This document shows, in pieces, positions 46,517-57,951 of a DNA stretch of 64,000 nt. Where the stretch lies: NCBI GenBank assembly GCA_941918925.1, contig OW799235.1, forward strand, positions 38,400,701 through 38,464,700, read 5' to 3'. The notes below the pieces were generated by a model. The model saw nothing but the letters and a program-made list of their open reading frames with translations. It did not search any database and was not told the origin of the DNA. Position numbers and translations under genes: made by a program. The number at the start of each line of letters is the position of its first letter. The first letter of the stretch is position 1. The DNA comes from Phyto melanocephala. Taxonomy: Eukaryota; Arthropoda; Insecta; Diptera; Rhinophoridae.

Positions 46517-47490
46517 TATACCCTTCACCTATGGTGCACAAGGGTATATATAGCTTTGTCATTCTGTTTGTAATTTATACAATTTTCATTTCCGATATAT
46601 ATGTATATCGGAAATCAAATATACATATATATATTTTCTGAATGCTTATGAATAGAGGAGTCGATTAAGCCATGTTCTACTTTTAAAAGTAACCATATGT
46701 TCCTTAGATGTGTGTATGATATCAATCTCTTAGAAATCTTCGGGAATGAATCGCTATTGAAATTCAGCACAATCGCCTTATAACTTTCTGAAATATGAAC
46801 AAAAAAACACGAGTGCCTCTGTTTTTTCCCATATTTTTACCACCAAAATTAAAAATTTTCAGCCATAGAATAATTTATAGGTACTTGTGCTACTATTTGT
46901 AGATATAATATGCCTCTAGAGATATTCGTAAAAAATGTTGGATAAAACGGGCTCTAATCGGTTAAGTTATAGGTAAAAATTTTGTTTCAAAATATATATT
47001 CTTAAAATTTACAAACGAAAATCAATTTTTTCAGCTTCTGAACAACCGAGAGAGTCAATATTGGTATCATCTGAAAGAACTTGACTAGCGCAATACAAGC
47101 ACTATAAAAATATACAAAATGGCTGACAATAAATTTATATATGGGTCAAATCTGGTATTTTAAAATGTAACTTCTTGAACTCCCTCAATATTGGTTTCAA
47201 ATGAAAGGGCTTGACCAGTAGAATACAGTAAATTATTAAAAAATGTTAAATCCAAGATGGCGGATCAAATTTTTTTAACCCCATCAATATGGGTATCAAA
47301 TTAAAGGGCTTGACTAGTAGAATACAGTAACCTATATAAAAATTCAAAACCAAGGATGGTGTCGGAAATAATAAGGAAAAATGGTGTATAACATGAAATA
47401 TAGGTTAAGCTACGATGTGGGATTATACCTATGGGCATGATGGTGAAGGGTATTATCAGATTCGGCACGGCCGAATATAGCATTCTTGTT
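46517..47490 (+). mobile_element. Family B Helentron-like element, long subfamily
   Basis: Start TATACCCTTCACCTATGGTG, end hairpin ATTCGGCACGGCCGAAT and CATTCTTGTT. The GTCCGTC tract is lost here. The 3' half has ATGGCTGACAATAAATTTAT and two copies of a block with TATCAAATTAAAGGGCTTGA, matching the split element at 36.7-41.1 kb. Confidence 0.75.
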
Positions 47491-47778
47491 AAATTATATA
47501 ATCCCTTATATACGCAACAACCAATAAAACAAAAATTTTTAACTTCTTTTAAAAAACTTGTTTTGTAAACATAAGCACAAAACAGCCAATTCGAAAATTG
47601 TTGCAAATAAAAGTCTTATAGCCAAAAATTTTAAGTTTTTTTTGTGATTCAACTGTTTACTCTCTTTTGACGATTTCTTCTTGACATTTTTTTGAGTTAA
47701 TGATCGCTTTCTTTTAACAATTGTTGCAATTTCGTAGCAATTTTAAGTAAATGAACAAACCTTCTGTTTAGCTCTTAT

Positions 47779-48427
47779 TATACCCTTCACCTGTGGTGCA
47801 CAAGGGTATATATAGCTTTGTCATTCCGTTTGTAATTTCTACAATTTTCATTTCCGACCCCATAAAGTATATATTTTCTGAAAGCTTATGAATAGAGGAG
47901 TCGATTAAGCCCTGACCGTCTGTCCGTCTGCCCGTCTGTCCGTGTGTTGGTTGAAATCAACTTTTAGAACCAATTATATGTTCCTCAGATCTGTATATGG
48001 TATCAATCTCTTGGAAATATCCAGGAATGAATCGCTATTGAAATTCAGCACAATCCCCCCATAACTTTCTGAGATATGAGCAAAAAACCACGACCACCTC
48101 GTTTTTTACACAATTACAACAACAACATACATACATACATACATACATACACGCAAAAAACATGCCAAAAAAAAAAAATTACAAAAAAAAATATTAAAAA
48201 AAAATATTAAAAAAAAATAATATAAAATAAATAATATCTTAAATAAAATAAAATAAAATTTTTTTGGCTCAGCTGGGATTCGATGCCACATTTAGTCTAA
48301 CCAGTATATACATATGTACGTATTTTATATGAGATGAATGGTGATACAAACAATTGTTATTGCATGACTACACGTTGTGAAGGGTATATAAGATTCGGCA
48401 CGGCCGAATATAGCACTGTTACTTGTT
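47779..48427 (+). mobile_element. Family B Helentron-like element
   Basis: Intact layout: TATACCCTTCACCTGTGGTG, core, GTCTGTCCGTCTGCCCGTCT tract at about 47919, hairpin ATTCGGCACGGCCGAAT and GTTACTTGTT. The AT-rich middle is in the A-rich orientation (48160-48260), inverted relative to the poly(T) of other copies, so that segment has flipped or was exchanged. Confidence 0.8.
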
Positions 48428-48448
48428 GACTATTTTATATTTGTTTTT

Positions 48449-48606
48449 CTGCCTGTTCAACGATGTCGAAAAAAACCCAAGCGAAATTTCATTCGTACAA
48501 ATACGTTGAAAACAAAAACAAATTTGTAGTTTTTGTTGTTGTTTTCAATATATTTTTACGAATGAAATTTCGCTTGGGTTTTCTTTCGACATCGTTGAAC
48601 AGGCAG
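48449..48606. mobile_element. 158-bp palindromic MITE, copy 2
   Basis: Nearly identical to the element at 29766-29924: CTGCCTGTTCAACGATGTCG, then CATTCGTACAAATACGTTGA, a short AT loop and the reversed arm ending CATCGTTGAACAGGCAG. It lies about 410 bases before NUCB1 exon 2. No clear target duplication here (TTT and GTA outside). Confidence 0.8.
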
Positions 48607-48619
48607 GTAGTATTAGCCC

Positions 48620-48759
48620 AATTCACAATCTTGTGTATTTGTTTGCACAATTACAAATATTTTCTATTTGTTTATATTTTGTTAGTGTTAAGTAAAAATA
48701 TACACTATTATTTGCAAATTCACTGATGCAACAAAACCTTTTGTTCAAGATTGTAAATT
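48620..48759. repeat. Short inverted-repeat element, 140 bp
   Basis: AATTCACAATCTTG at 48620 is reversed at 48746-48759 with one mismatch. AT-rich centre. Possibly a small MITE. Confidence 0.4.
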
Positions 48760-49018
48760 AAGATATTGTTTCGTGTTATTTTAAATACTTACGCACTAGG
48801 TTAAAGATGGTGCAAAAGTAAAAGTTAGTGCATACATAGTTGTGCTATGTTTGAAAAAAATTATACATTTTCATAATTCTGCACGACCTTAATCGTTGGT
48901 GTGAATAGTTTTATTAAAGAATATTTGTAATTCCTGACATTATGCATTATTCAGCTGCATTTACTTTAAGGTAATATTTTTATTTGTTTATAACAGCAAT
49001 ATGTTAATTTCTTTACAG

Positions 49019-49517
49019 AGTGGAAAAATAGCCCAAGAACTGGACTATGTGAATCATCATGTACGCACAAAATTAGATGAAATTAAACGTCGTGAATTGG
49101 AACGTTTACGTGTCTTGGCCAATAAGGAATTTGAATTGGAAAATGAAATTGAACGAAAACACTTAAAAATCAATCAACATGTGGATCATGCTAACGAGCA
49201 CACATTCGAAATTGAGGATTTAAAAAAATTAATCAAAAAAACTGCTAACGACTTAGCTGAAGCCGATAAGAAGAGACAAGCAGAGTTTAAAGAGTATGAA
49301 ATGCAAAAAGAATTTGAAAAAGAAATGATTAAAAGGGAACTAGACGAGGAGCAACGCAAAAAGTTTGAAGAAGAACAAAAATCTTTACAAGAAAAACATA
49401 AGAAGCACGAAAAAGTCCATCATCCTGGCAATAAAGCTCAATTGGAAGATGTGTGGGAGAAACAGGATCATATGGATAAGCAAGACTTTGATCCTCACAC
49501 ATTCTTCATGATACACG
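49019..49517 (+). CDS. NUCB1: Nucleobindin (NUCB1), coding exon 2
   Basis: Starts after TTTACAG at 49018 in phase 0 and ends at 49517 before GTAAGA with one base of a split codon. It encodes residues 76-241. SGKIAQELDYVNHHVRTKLD and EIKRRELERLR form the start of the conserved nucleobindin helical region. A long acidic/basic coiled-coil-prone stretch follows (EFEKEMIKRELDEEQRKKFE), then HHPGNKAQLEDVWEKQDHMD and FDPHTFFMIH, the helix leading into the first EF-hand. The VHHPGxKxQLxxVWE block is diagnostic of nucleobindins. No stops or repeats lie in the exon. Read-through past 49517 gives only seven residues before a stop, so splicing to the exon at 58529 is required. Confidence 0.9.
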
Positions 49518-49680
49518 GTAAGAAAATCGGATATAAATAAGCAAAAACCGCGGATGCCTCGATTTTTGTTTTAAATTTTTACTCAAAAAAGCCCTTAGAT
49601 TACTAACGAACGAAAATCAAAATTGTTTTGGGTCCATGTTTTGCTCAGGAGGTTTATGAATACATTAGATTGTTATGCAA

Positions 49681-50512
49681 AAAAATGGTGTTGGGTTATA
49701 TTCATTTTGTCATTCCGTTTGTGACCATCGAAATATCCATTTTAGACCCCATAAAGTATATATTTCTTGAGTCCAGGTTTTATTTGAGGACGATATAGTA
49801 AAGTCCTACCGTCTGTCCGTTTTTTAAAAGCACGATAGAGTCAAAGCGAAAAAGTTAGTTAGGGGGATCAAATTTTGCCAGAATATTTACTTTACACAAC
49901 GTTTTTTTTGTATTAAAAATAAGATTAATCGGAATATTAAGAAGAGAGTTACAGCTCGTAATGCAGTGTGCGATTGTCATTGTGCGCATTGACGTAGCGC
50001 GATATATTTTCCTGAAAATTGCTGAAGTTTATACATTACAAAAGAAGTTATAGATAATAATGTACGAAAGTTTATACCGAATAGTGTCTTTTTCGGCAAC
50101 TTTAAAACTTAAAACCTAAAAAAGCTGACAAAATTAGATGTACGATTCTTTACAATAATATTGGTATGGTTCAACTATGTATGGAAGAAAATATTGGCCA
50201 AATAGCCGCCGCTACCTCTGCGGCACACCTCCATCCGATGGTCCAAATTTTCAATGACAATGTTGAGTACGATAATGAGTCGAGATTGACTGATCTTATG
50301 TCACACTATCGGGAAAAACAGCAATGTTTTCCGTTCAACGAACTAAGATGTTTTCACATTTCATACAGACCTGTTTAACTGAAATTTAATTATTTTCCAC
50401 AATTCTCCCGATTGAGGACGAATTTATGTAGCTTTCTGGTAAATTTAATTATGCTAATATAAGTACAATATCAAAAAATAAAGGTAACGCTTATCTCCCA
50501 TATAACGCTTTA
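49681..50512 (+). mobile_element. Decayed family A relic
   Basis: Begins with a degraded start (AAAAATGGTGTTGGGTTATA), then TTTTGTCATTCCGTTTGTGA, CCCATAAAGTATATATTTCT and a reduced CCGTCTGTCCG tract. It later has the ATGGTCCAAATTTTCAATGA block and CATATAACGC. A family B element follows immediately at 50514, probably inserted in it; the 3' hairpin of family A is not seen after 51054. Confidence 0.6.
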
Positions 50513-50513
50513 T

Positions 50514-51054
50514 TATACCCTTCACCTGTGGTGCACAAGGGTATATATAGCTTTGTCATTCCGTTTGTAATTTCTACAATTCCCATTTCCGACCCCATAA
50601 AGTATATATTTTCTGAAAGCTTATAAATAGAGGAGTCGATTAAGCCCTGACCGTCTGTCCGTGTGTTGGTTGAAATCAACTTTTAGAAGCAACTATATGT
50701 TCCTCAGATGTGTATATGGTATCAATCTCTTGGAAATATCCAGGAATAAATCGCTATTGAAATTCAGCACAATAGCCCCATAACTTTCTGAGATATGAGC
50801 AAAATTACAATTACAACAACAACCTACGTACTGGTTAAAGTAAACGTGGATCGAATTCCAGCTGAGCCAAAAATATTTTATTTTATTTAATATATTATTA
50901 ATATTTTATTTTTTTTTTTAATTTTTTAAAAAAAATTTCTAACATTTTTTTTAATTTTTTTTATTATTTTTTTTTTATTTTTAATATATTCTTTTTTTTG
51001 TAATATGTTGTGAAGAGTATATAAGATTCGGCCGAATATGGCACTGTTACTTGT
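50514..51054 (+). mobile_element. Family B Helentron-like element, hairpin loop deleted
   Basis: Starts TATACCCTTCACCTGTGGTG; the AT-rich middle is T-rich. The 3' hairpin is GATTCGGCCGAATATGGC: the ACGGC of the usual ATTCGGCACGGCCGAAT is gone, leaving arms without a loop. It ends GTTACTTGT. Confidence 0.75.
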
Positions 51055-51599
51055 GTAAAATTCACATTATTTCTATATGGACAAAATTTAAAAATATCTC
51101 TACTGTATTGAAACATTCACTAATAACTTTGAAAGTAGGAGGTGACATGCCCACACAAAGCGAATTTTATTTTTTAACTACCAAATTATTCTCTTCAGTT
51201 TCCGTAAAAAAAAACATTGTAGTAAAAAAGAGTCAGTAGTATTATTTCTAATGTAGAAATACCTTAGGTTTCATTGTAAGAATAAGTTTAAGAAAATAAG
51301 TTAATACCAAATTTCAAATCTGGATACCCTAGCGTAATATTTGGGCAATATAACTCTGTAGAAAATTATTAAAAAACGAAAATTCATATAATGTTTTGAT
51401 TAAATGCTCTTGTCAGTAGTTGCATCGATGTCTTGAATAAAATTACCCACTTATTTACAAGATTAATTGCGTAACTTGATATCTTATTTTTATACAAGTG
51501 AAAGTACACAATATATATTATTACCAGCAATTACTATATGGCTTTTAAAACATTCATGTGCCGTTCTAGTTTTGAAACAATATGAGCCGTTTACAAACT

Positions 51600-53960
51600 T
51601 TTTTAATGATCAGTCAAAAGCTACGATTTTAATGCTTGTTTTAACATGATACAACCTTAACGAAGTATCAGAGAAATAATATCGCTTTTGGCGGAGTTTT
51701 AATCCAACACCAAGTGAATCATTAAACTGAAACGTAAATGACAACATGAATGTTGGAATTATCATAAAGGTAGAAAATTTATCACTGAATAAAAGTGCTA
51801 TAATTATTCCAAATACGGGTACATTATAACAAAATGTCAAAATGTCCATGGCAACAGAATAAAGAGTCGTTGTGCAAAATGTAATCAAACCTCCCACAAA
51901 ACGGCTGACTGCATAGCAAAGCAAAACGAAACAAATGAAAACAGAATTGTCAACTGAAAAACTCTGCAAACCCGTTAAAATAAATGATTTTGATTTTGAA
52001 ATTAAAATTGAATGCAAGGAGCTACTGAGGGGTTTGATAAAATTTTTGTAGTACTAAAAATGTTGAAAGTGAATATGAAAATAGACAATTCAAGCTACGA
52101 AATTTTAATCTACGTGGTGGATAATCAGTTGTTGTCCCTTGATATTTATTTGAGCCGTGTTGCACCTTGCCAGAAATGAAAACGTACTGTCATAGAAGGC
52201 AACGAATGTAGGATACAAAATATACTGAGGGAGATAAACGACCACGGGCAGCACTAATCGATCACCAAACTTGTTTTTCTGAAAACGGAAAAAATGCAAT
52301 TTCGTGAAAATTTAAATTTCAGTGAACACCCCTGTGCCGGTAAGTAGTAAGCAATATATCATTCTATTTCCGAAACGTTCCATAGTTTCTAAAATCATCA
52401 AGAAGCTACTTTACAACGACATTATACGGGAATCGAATAAGCCTTATGCTTTAGGTGTTGTACTGGTAGAAAAGAAAAATGGAGAGCATCAGTTAAGCAT
52501 TGATTACTGCCAATTAAATAAGATCACGATTAAGATTCCCTATTCAATGCCGGTGATTGGGGAACACATCGCAATGCTACAGCAGTATTTAAAGCTGTAA
52601 TGAACTGTATAAGTGATAAAATGGGGTCGGGTGAGGTCTTGGCATATTTGGATGACGTAATAATATATAGTAAAACTCTGGATGAAGGCATCGAACGGTG
52701 AGAATGATTTTTGAAAACACTCGAGGAAAGTGTTCTTACTCAACGTATGGAGAAATGCACTTTTCTGGCAGAGCAAATTACTGGGCTATAACGTTTGAAT
52801 AGCTGGAATTACCGAAGAATGCCACCGAAGTTCTTCCATTTCTCGGCCTAACGAGAAATCACTGGGATTAAACATAAAATCAAATTTTTCGTAAATTGAT
52901 GGTGTTTCTTTGCGATAAACCCGTTTTGTTAATTTACGATCTGAGCTATTACCAGAGTCAAAACGAATAAGAATATACAGCCTAATGTTGCCAGATGGTT
53001 AATGAAGCTATTAGAATATGATTGCGAATTGTTCAAACGTAAGGGGGGTTGACGCCCTAAGCATATCACCCGATTTTCCAGTAAGGAATCCAAAACCAGC
53101 TTGATTTGTATTAAACGTAAACATTGATAGTGATGAATGGATTTACCCTATGCAGGTAGAGTAGGCTAGGTTAGGTAGAACAGGCAGCTGTTGTGCAGCT
53201 TACTTGGGTCCATTATATTGATCCCTTTGTGATACCTGAATAGAAAAGAGAGAAGAGAAGGAGACAATTCCAGAGTCTCTGGCGGGAATCGAACCCACAA
53301 CCCCCAAACTAGTAGACAAGCACACTACTGACTATTCCACCGGGGTAGTGCCCCTGACTCTCCGCTTCTGATTAATACATATACATATACACAGCATACA
53401 CGTCTTGACGTTATTACATGCGTTTACCAAATTTGTTGTAAAAACCATCTTGAACGAACTTACAGGAAGTTACTCCGTAAATCGATTCGAAACTAATATT
53501 TTCCGAATTTGTTCGCTTAATACATTGAATTTCGAAAATGTTTTCTTTCAAATCGAATTATGGATTCACCCCTTAGGTTATTTTGGCCTGTCGAAACCGT
53601 GGCATAGCGTTTACGTCGAAAATGTTTTAAGAATACTGCGATGTGAAGAACGTTAACACATAAACACTACGGTACAAACACCCAGATCAAATGGTCAGGT
53701 TGAGCGTGCCAATAAAAATAGTTTAAGTTATCTCCGTACCACCAACGAGAAGCCGAAGGATAAGGATAAAACACCACATATCCTATAGTGGTCGATAAAC
53801 TTACATAAGAACTTAACAACAGGTTTTTTTTAATTAATTCATTTTTGATTTCAACCCAACTAACGTTATGCAAAATCAGTTGCTGGTTGCTATACAAGAT
53901 GACGTGACTTGAAGGTACCATAAACGTCGTGTTTTGGCATTCTAATCCATTCAACAGGCA
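51600..53960 (+). mobile_element. Ty3/gypsy retrotransposon, heavily decayed
   Basis: Plus-strand motifs appear in the proper order. A gag CCHC knuckle CAKCNQTSHKTADC is at 51871-51912. Reverse transcriptase follows from 52322 (YALGVVLVEKKNGEHQLSID, with YCQLNK after it), with the catalytic AYLDDVIIYSK near 52643-52675. Fragments of EKCTFLAEQI come after. An integrase end, TPRSNGQVERANK, is near 53678-53716. Frames shift many times and the RNase H region is largely missing. A SINE is inserted at 53.2 kb. LTRs were not recognised. Confidence 0.7.
53161..53365 (-). mobile_element. tRNA-derived SINE candidate
   Basis: On the minus strand the head has an A-box-like TGGAATAGTCAGTAGTG and a perfect B box GGTTCGATTCC (53295-53285), with GTGGG and CCCGC flanking TTCGATT as a T-arm. 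A non-tRNA body follows, ending in ACCTAACCTAGCCTACTCTA. This polymerase III head plus unrelated body is the SINE layout. It lies inside the decayed plus-strand gypsy element. It is not a functional tRNA gene: the other arms do not fold properly. Confidence 0.6.
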
Positions 53961-55206
53961 AGAGAACGATGTAAACAGATAGCAAATATATTAAGCCTAC
54001 AGTATATAGTGAGGGTTAAACTGATCTGCAGCAAAATCGCCTTAGCACAAAAAAAGTGTACTTTTTTAATGCGCTAAATTCAAATCCGTTTTCAGTTTTT
54101 TTCTTTCGGGCTCAGATTTTAAATAATCATAACTGATATTTTGACTGAAATGAGGCGATAATGCTTATACATTTTAGTGAATGAATATTCGCATATTTTT
54201 TGATATTCGTATTAGCATTTGCAAAATTTATGCCATTTTTTGGCGAATATCTACGAAAAAATGCATAAAATTCTTTTTAACAACATTATTAACAGAATTA
54301 TGAGCATTTGCAAACAGTATTGAAATAATAAACATCTTAATAATTAAAAGAAAAACTATTAATATCACAGTTTTAAGAAAAATTTGTTTATAACAATCCT
54401 TGTATCAAAAATAAAAATTTCTTATGTAATAAAGGAATATAACTGCACTTTTAATCTTATATAAAAATGCTTTTTGTAATAATTGACCCCAATGCCATCT
54501 TTTGAAACGGAACGAACCTATGGTAAAAATGTTTGTTTTAAGCCTGTAATGTTTTATGCACATACAAATCGTTGGGCACAAGTTGAAAGGCCCTAACTCA
54601 AATAATTGTAATTTTACAGGAGAAAGTAAAAACGTAACAGAAACTGTATTATTGTAATGTAATTTCTTTTGTAAAATTGCTTGTAAAACTGTTATTTTTG
54701 ATACTATTGCGTTAAATTTTTGTGTCGAGGTGTATTTGTGTAAAACGTATTAAAATCACTGAAAAACTCAATTGCGTAAAATGTACGAATAATTAACTTT
54801 TCCAAATCGATTTTTGATATTTAAAATGTTTCTAACAGATTAGGAAAAAATTACAAAGTTTACTTATCAAAAAATATTTAAAATTTAGAGGCAATTAAGA
54901 ACAATTATCCAAAAATAAAGCAAACTTTTTTTGTTTATTTCATTAGACTTAAATATTTTAGTTAAAAACCAAGGCATATTTATTCGTCAGCTAACCGCAG
55001 TTCGAAGTGAATTTTGTTTGTTTATATTTTTATTCCCACCACCACATTTTACATTTTCATCATTTATTAAAAAGGCAGGCACATAACGAAAAAATCCAAA
55101 AATTATGAAAATCGGTGGACAAATGTTAATTTTATTAATGATTCAGTGAAGACACCTTAACTGTACAGGATTAAGTAAAGACACATAAAACTAAATCGTT
55201 AAAAAA

Positions 55207-56700
55207 TTAACTCAAAGTTTTATATATATATTGACGATTGATAAACTTTCTTTTGGCAGCACTTCTATTGTTATTATTAGTAGTTCTGGTGCTTGAAGGT
55301 GAACGGCTGACATGATTTTCAGGTGTTAAATAATCAAACCTTTTGCTCATAATGATTATGTCATCAAGATACACCAGGTGAATCTTCCAATGAAGTTCCC
55401 TCAATACACGTTCCATTATTCGCTCGAATGTTGCTGGAGCATTGCATAGTCTGTTTAACTGCCATAGCTCGTCACTTGCACTAAAAGCTGTTTTCTCCTT
55501 ATCTTTAACATATATTTCATCTTTTCTTGGTAGCGGGTAACTGTCGTGACGTTATTTAGTTTAATCGACGCAAAATCTTGTGCTGCCATCTTTCTTTTTA
55601 AATAAAAATACAGGTGAGCTCCTAGAGGATTACTTATTAGCCTTGCATCGGCGGTATTTATCTGATGTTTCACAAGATTGACTCATGTTTTCTGAGCAGC
55701 TGTTTTGCTTAATTTTTATCGGGCGGCGATAATTCTTTAACCTACTTTTCTTTATATATTTGCTAGCATGTCCTGCTCATTGTTGGACATTGTTAGGTTG
55801 AAAAGGAGGGGCATTAAAAGCCCAAACCCATGACTGGTATGCACTTATGCCCAGTTGGCATGTTGTGCGCTCCATACATACATACTGACAGGACCCGATT
55901 TCATTTCGTAATTAATTATTGCCTCAGCTGTAGGACCTACTTTGGATTTCGACTTGACAACTTTTTTGCAGGTATTACAGGGACTCTTCCGTCGTTGTTG
56001 AATAAAGCAAGGACTTTTTCTGTTATTAACTCACTATATGTTTGTTCTACCACCCACAACCGGTTGTTCACACAATCTCCTATACGCGCCCATACTACAC
56101 ATTCCGATAGTGTTGGTATCTTCTCATATTCTTCCTTACATGCGAAATATTTTTATAAAAACAAGGGTTTTTCGACATTCCGCCAAATCGTTACCTTTTT
56201 TGTCCTATGTGCAGATTAATGCCTGATCATAAAATATGCATCGATGATTACTTCGTCCACAATATCAGCAACTATGAATGCATGATTGATACTTATATTG
56301 AATGGCAAGTTTTACGTTTTTTTACCATAGACAGTAGCAGGCTCCCCAGTAACTGTTCGTAGGCTAACGCCACCCAACAAATAAATTGCTGTCTTGACTA
56401 AATCGGGCCTGATAATAGACTGCGATACTCCTGTGTCTATAGTAAAAATATGCATTCGACCATTAAGAAACCCACAAGCAGTAAGGTTGCTATTTTTCTG
56501 CTGCATAACTGATGGAGATTGTGGCGCTCTCGGTAATGGGAGATAACTTTTGCCCCGTAGTGCTAGCTCGTTTTAGTTTAACGGTGACTGATGATTTCCC
56601 GTTTTTACCCGTTTGCTGTTTCCATGTGGCGAAACAGATATAGCCCGCTTCTTTGTAGTTTCGCTGAAAACGTACGCTCTTACCGTATGCCTGCATCTGT
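55207..56700 (-). pseudogene. gypsy protease and reverse transcriptase fragments
   Basis: The frame at 56506-56312 has FTIDTGVSQSIIRPDLV, the DTG active-site motif of a retropepsin. Further on, HQINTADARLISNP (about 55670-55625) is the usual segment before reverse transcriptase. Next come SPVFLFKKKDGSTRF in another frame, and NAPATFERIMERVLR followed by VYLDDIIIMSK at about 55365-55330 with the catalytic DD. The coding sequence then ends abruptly. Several frame changes make it inactive. Confidence 0.7.
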
Positions 56701-57299
56701 GCCTTTAAATCCCTTAATTTATCTCTTTCCGTTTCTGCAGAAATTTAGAGATTTCGAATATATCTGAGTCTTAGAAAGCAATTTTGCAGTTTGCTGTGTT
56801 AGTGCATATGAAACTGTTTCTGCAAACGTCTGCGTGCCAAATACCGCGTGCTTTATTTCAGGATTACGTATTCCATTTACAAATATTTTAATTTTAAACT
56901 AATCCAAATATAGCAAATATAGGCTTTGTATTACTATTTGAATTAAAAAATAAATAAATAAATATGGATGATTTTCATCTAGATATGTAAGCTGCACCAA
57001 ACACTCCATCTCCGTGGCGAAATATTGTAACGACCGTTTACTTTCTGTATTCAACCTCGCAATTTCAATTGTTAAATATCTATTTTTTGCTCGCCGCCAT
57101 ACTTACGTTGTAGCGTAACCATTAGTTTTTTTCTCTTCAGCCAATGGGTATACTTTCTAGAACTTGTGCTGCGTTGCCTTTTAATGCTAAAATAAACTAA
57201 AAGTCTTTTTGTTTCATTGTTCCACATATTTCTATTGGCAATTATCTCAAAATGGTGCACTGCCATCATCATCATCGCGCAAGTCTTTCATGACATTGA

Positions 57300-57913
57300 A
57301 GAGCATTAGTTTTTGTTTCTAGATTTTTAAACTTTTCGTCAAAATATTTTACTTGCAACTGCAATTTTTCGTCAACATTTTTTACTTGTAACTTCAATTT
57401 TTAGTCAACATCTTTGACTTGTAGTTGTAGTTTGCAATTAAAGTCACTTGCTTCTGTAACTATGCAATCTTCAAGGTCAGATAGTTTTTTATTAACTTTA
57501 TTAATTCGTTTTTCAATGCCATCTACTCTGTTGTTCACAGCTATGCAAATTTCCTGAAGTTTCTCGTTCGTAACTCTAAAAGATGATTGTACTTCTTCTT
57601 TAACTTTAGCTAATAATTTCTCGTTATTAGATCTAGAAGCTTCTTGGCTCTTGTTTACTTCCTGAAATTTTGTTTAAATTTTTGTCATCAAAGCAGCAAG
57701 CATTGAGCCTAAATTTACATTGTTTGTTCTTGTACGAGTAACAACTTCCTTTTCTTCTTTTTCGTCAAACTCATAAGCATCAATGTCAAAATAACGCCGC
57801 TTAAATGCATCAATCAGCCTCTTTTGATATTCTGCTTTATTACCTGTTGTCGGTAATGCTAACTTACTAACCTCTCTCTTGAGTTGCTTCTCTTTAATCT
57901 CCTCGAATTGCAT
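57300..57913 (-). pseudogene. gypsy gag: SAP-like motif and coiled coil
   Basis: From ATG 57913 the protein reads MQFEEIKEKQLKREVSKLAL, then PTTGNKAEYQKRLIDAF, a SAP-like helix-turn-helix found at the start of gag in some gypsy lineages. After one stop near 57674 a heptad-patterned stretch continues (NNRVDGIEKRINKVNKKLSD, then repeated LKLQVKNVDEKLQLQVK), a coiled coil. It is disrupted by further stops. Confidence 0.65.
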
Positions 57914-57951
57914 GTCTGCTTATTATAATGCAATTTCACTCTGACACCAGT

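Larger units (their letters stand above)
29497..49018 (+). other. NUCB1: NUCB1 intron 1, about 19.5 kb
   Basis: Donor GTAAGT at 29497, acceptor TTTCTTTACAG ending at 49018, phase 0. Almost all of it can be assigned to repeats listed separately. Stretches without anything I recognise are about 31173-31330, 33660-34070, 35230-36290, 41090-41455, 42290-42940, 45350-45590 and 45935-46515. Confidence 0.8.

Noticed and set aside
51610..52017. 135-residue hydrophobic minus-strand frame resembling a membrane protein
   Set aside because: The plus strand here encodes a clear CCHC gag knuckle; hydrophobicity reflects antisense of an AT-rich coding region.
53280..53353. Functional tRNA gene on the minus strand
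   Set aside because: A and B boxes are present, but the acceptor and anticodon arms do not pair properly; a SINE head explains it better.
55830..56219. 129-residue plus-strand frame
   Set aside because: It lies antisense to the gypsy protease/RT spacer, which explains its openness.
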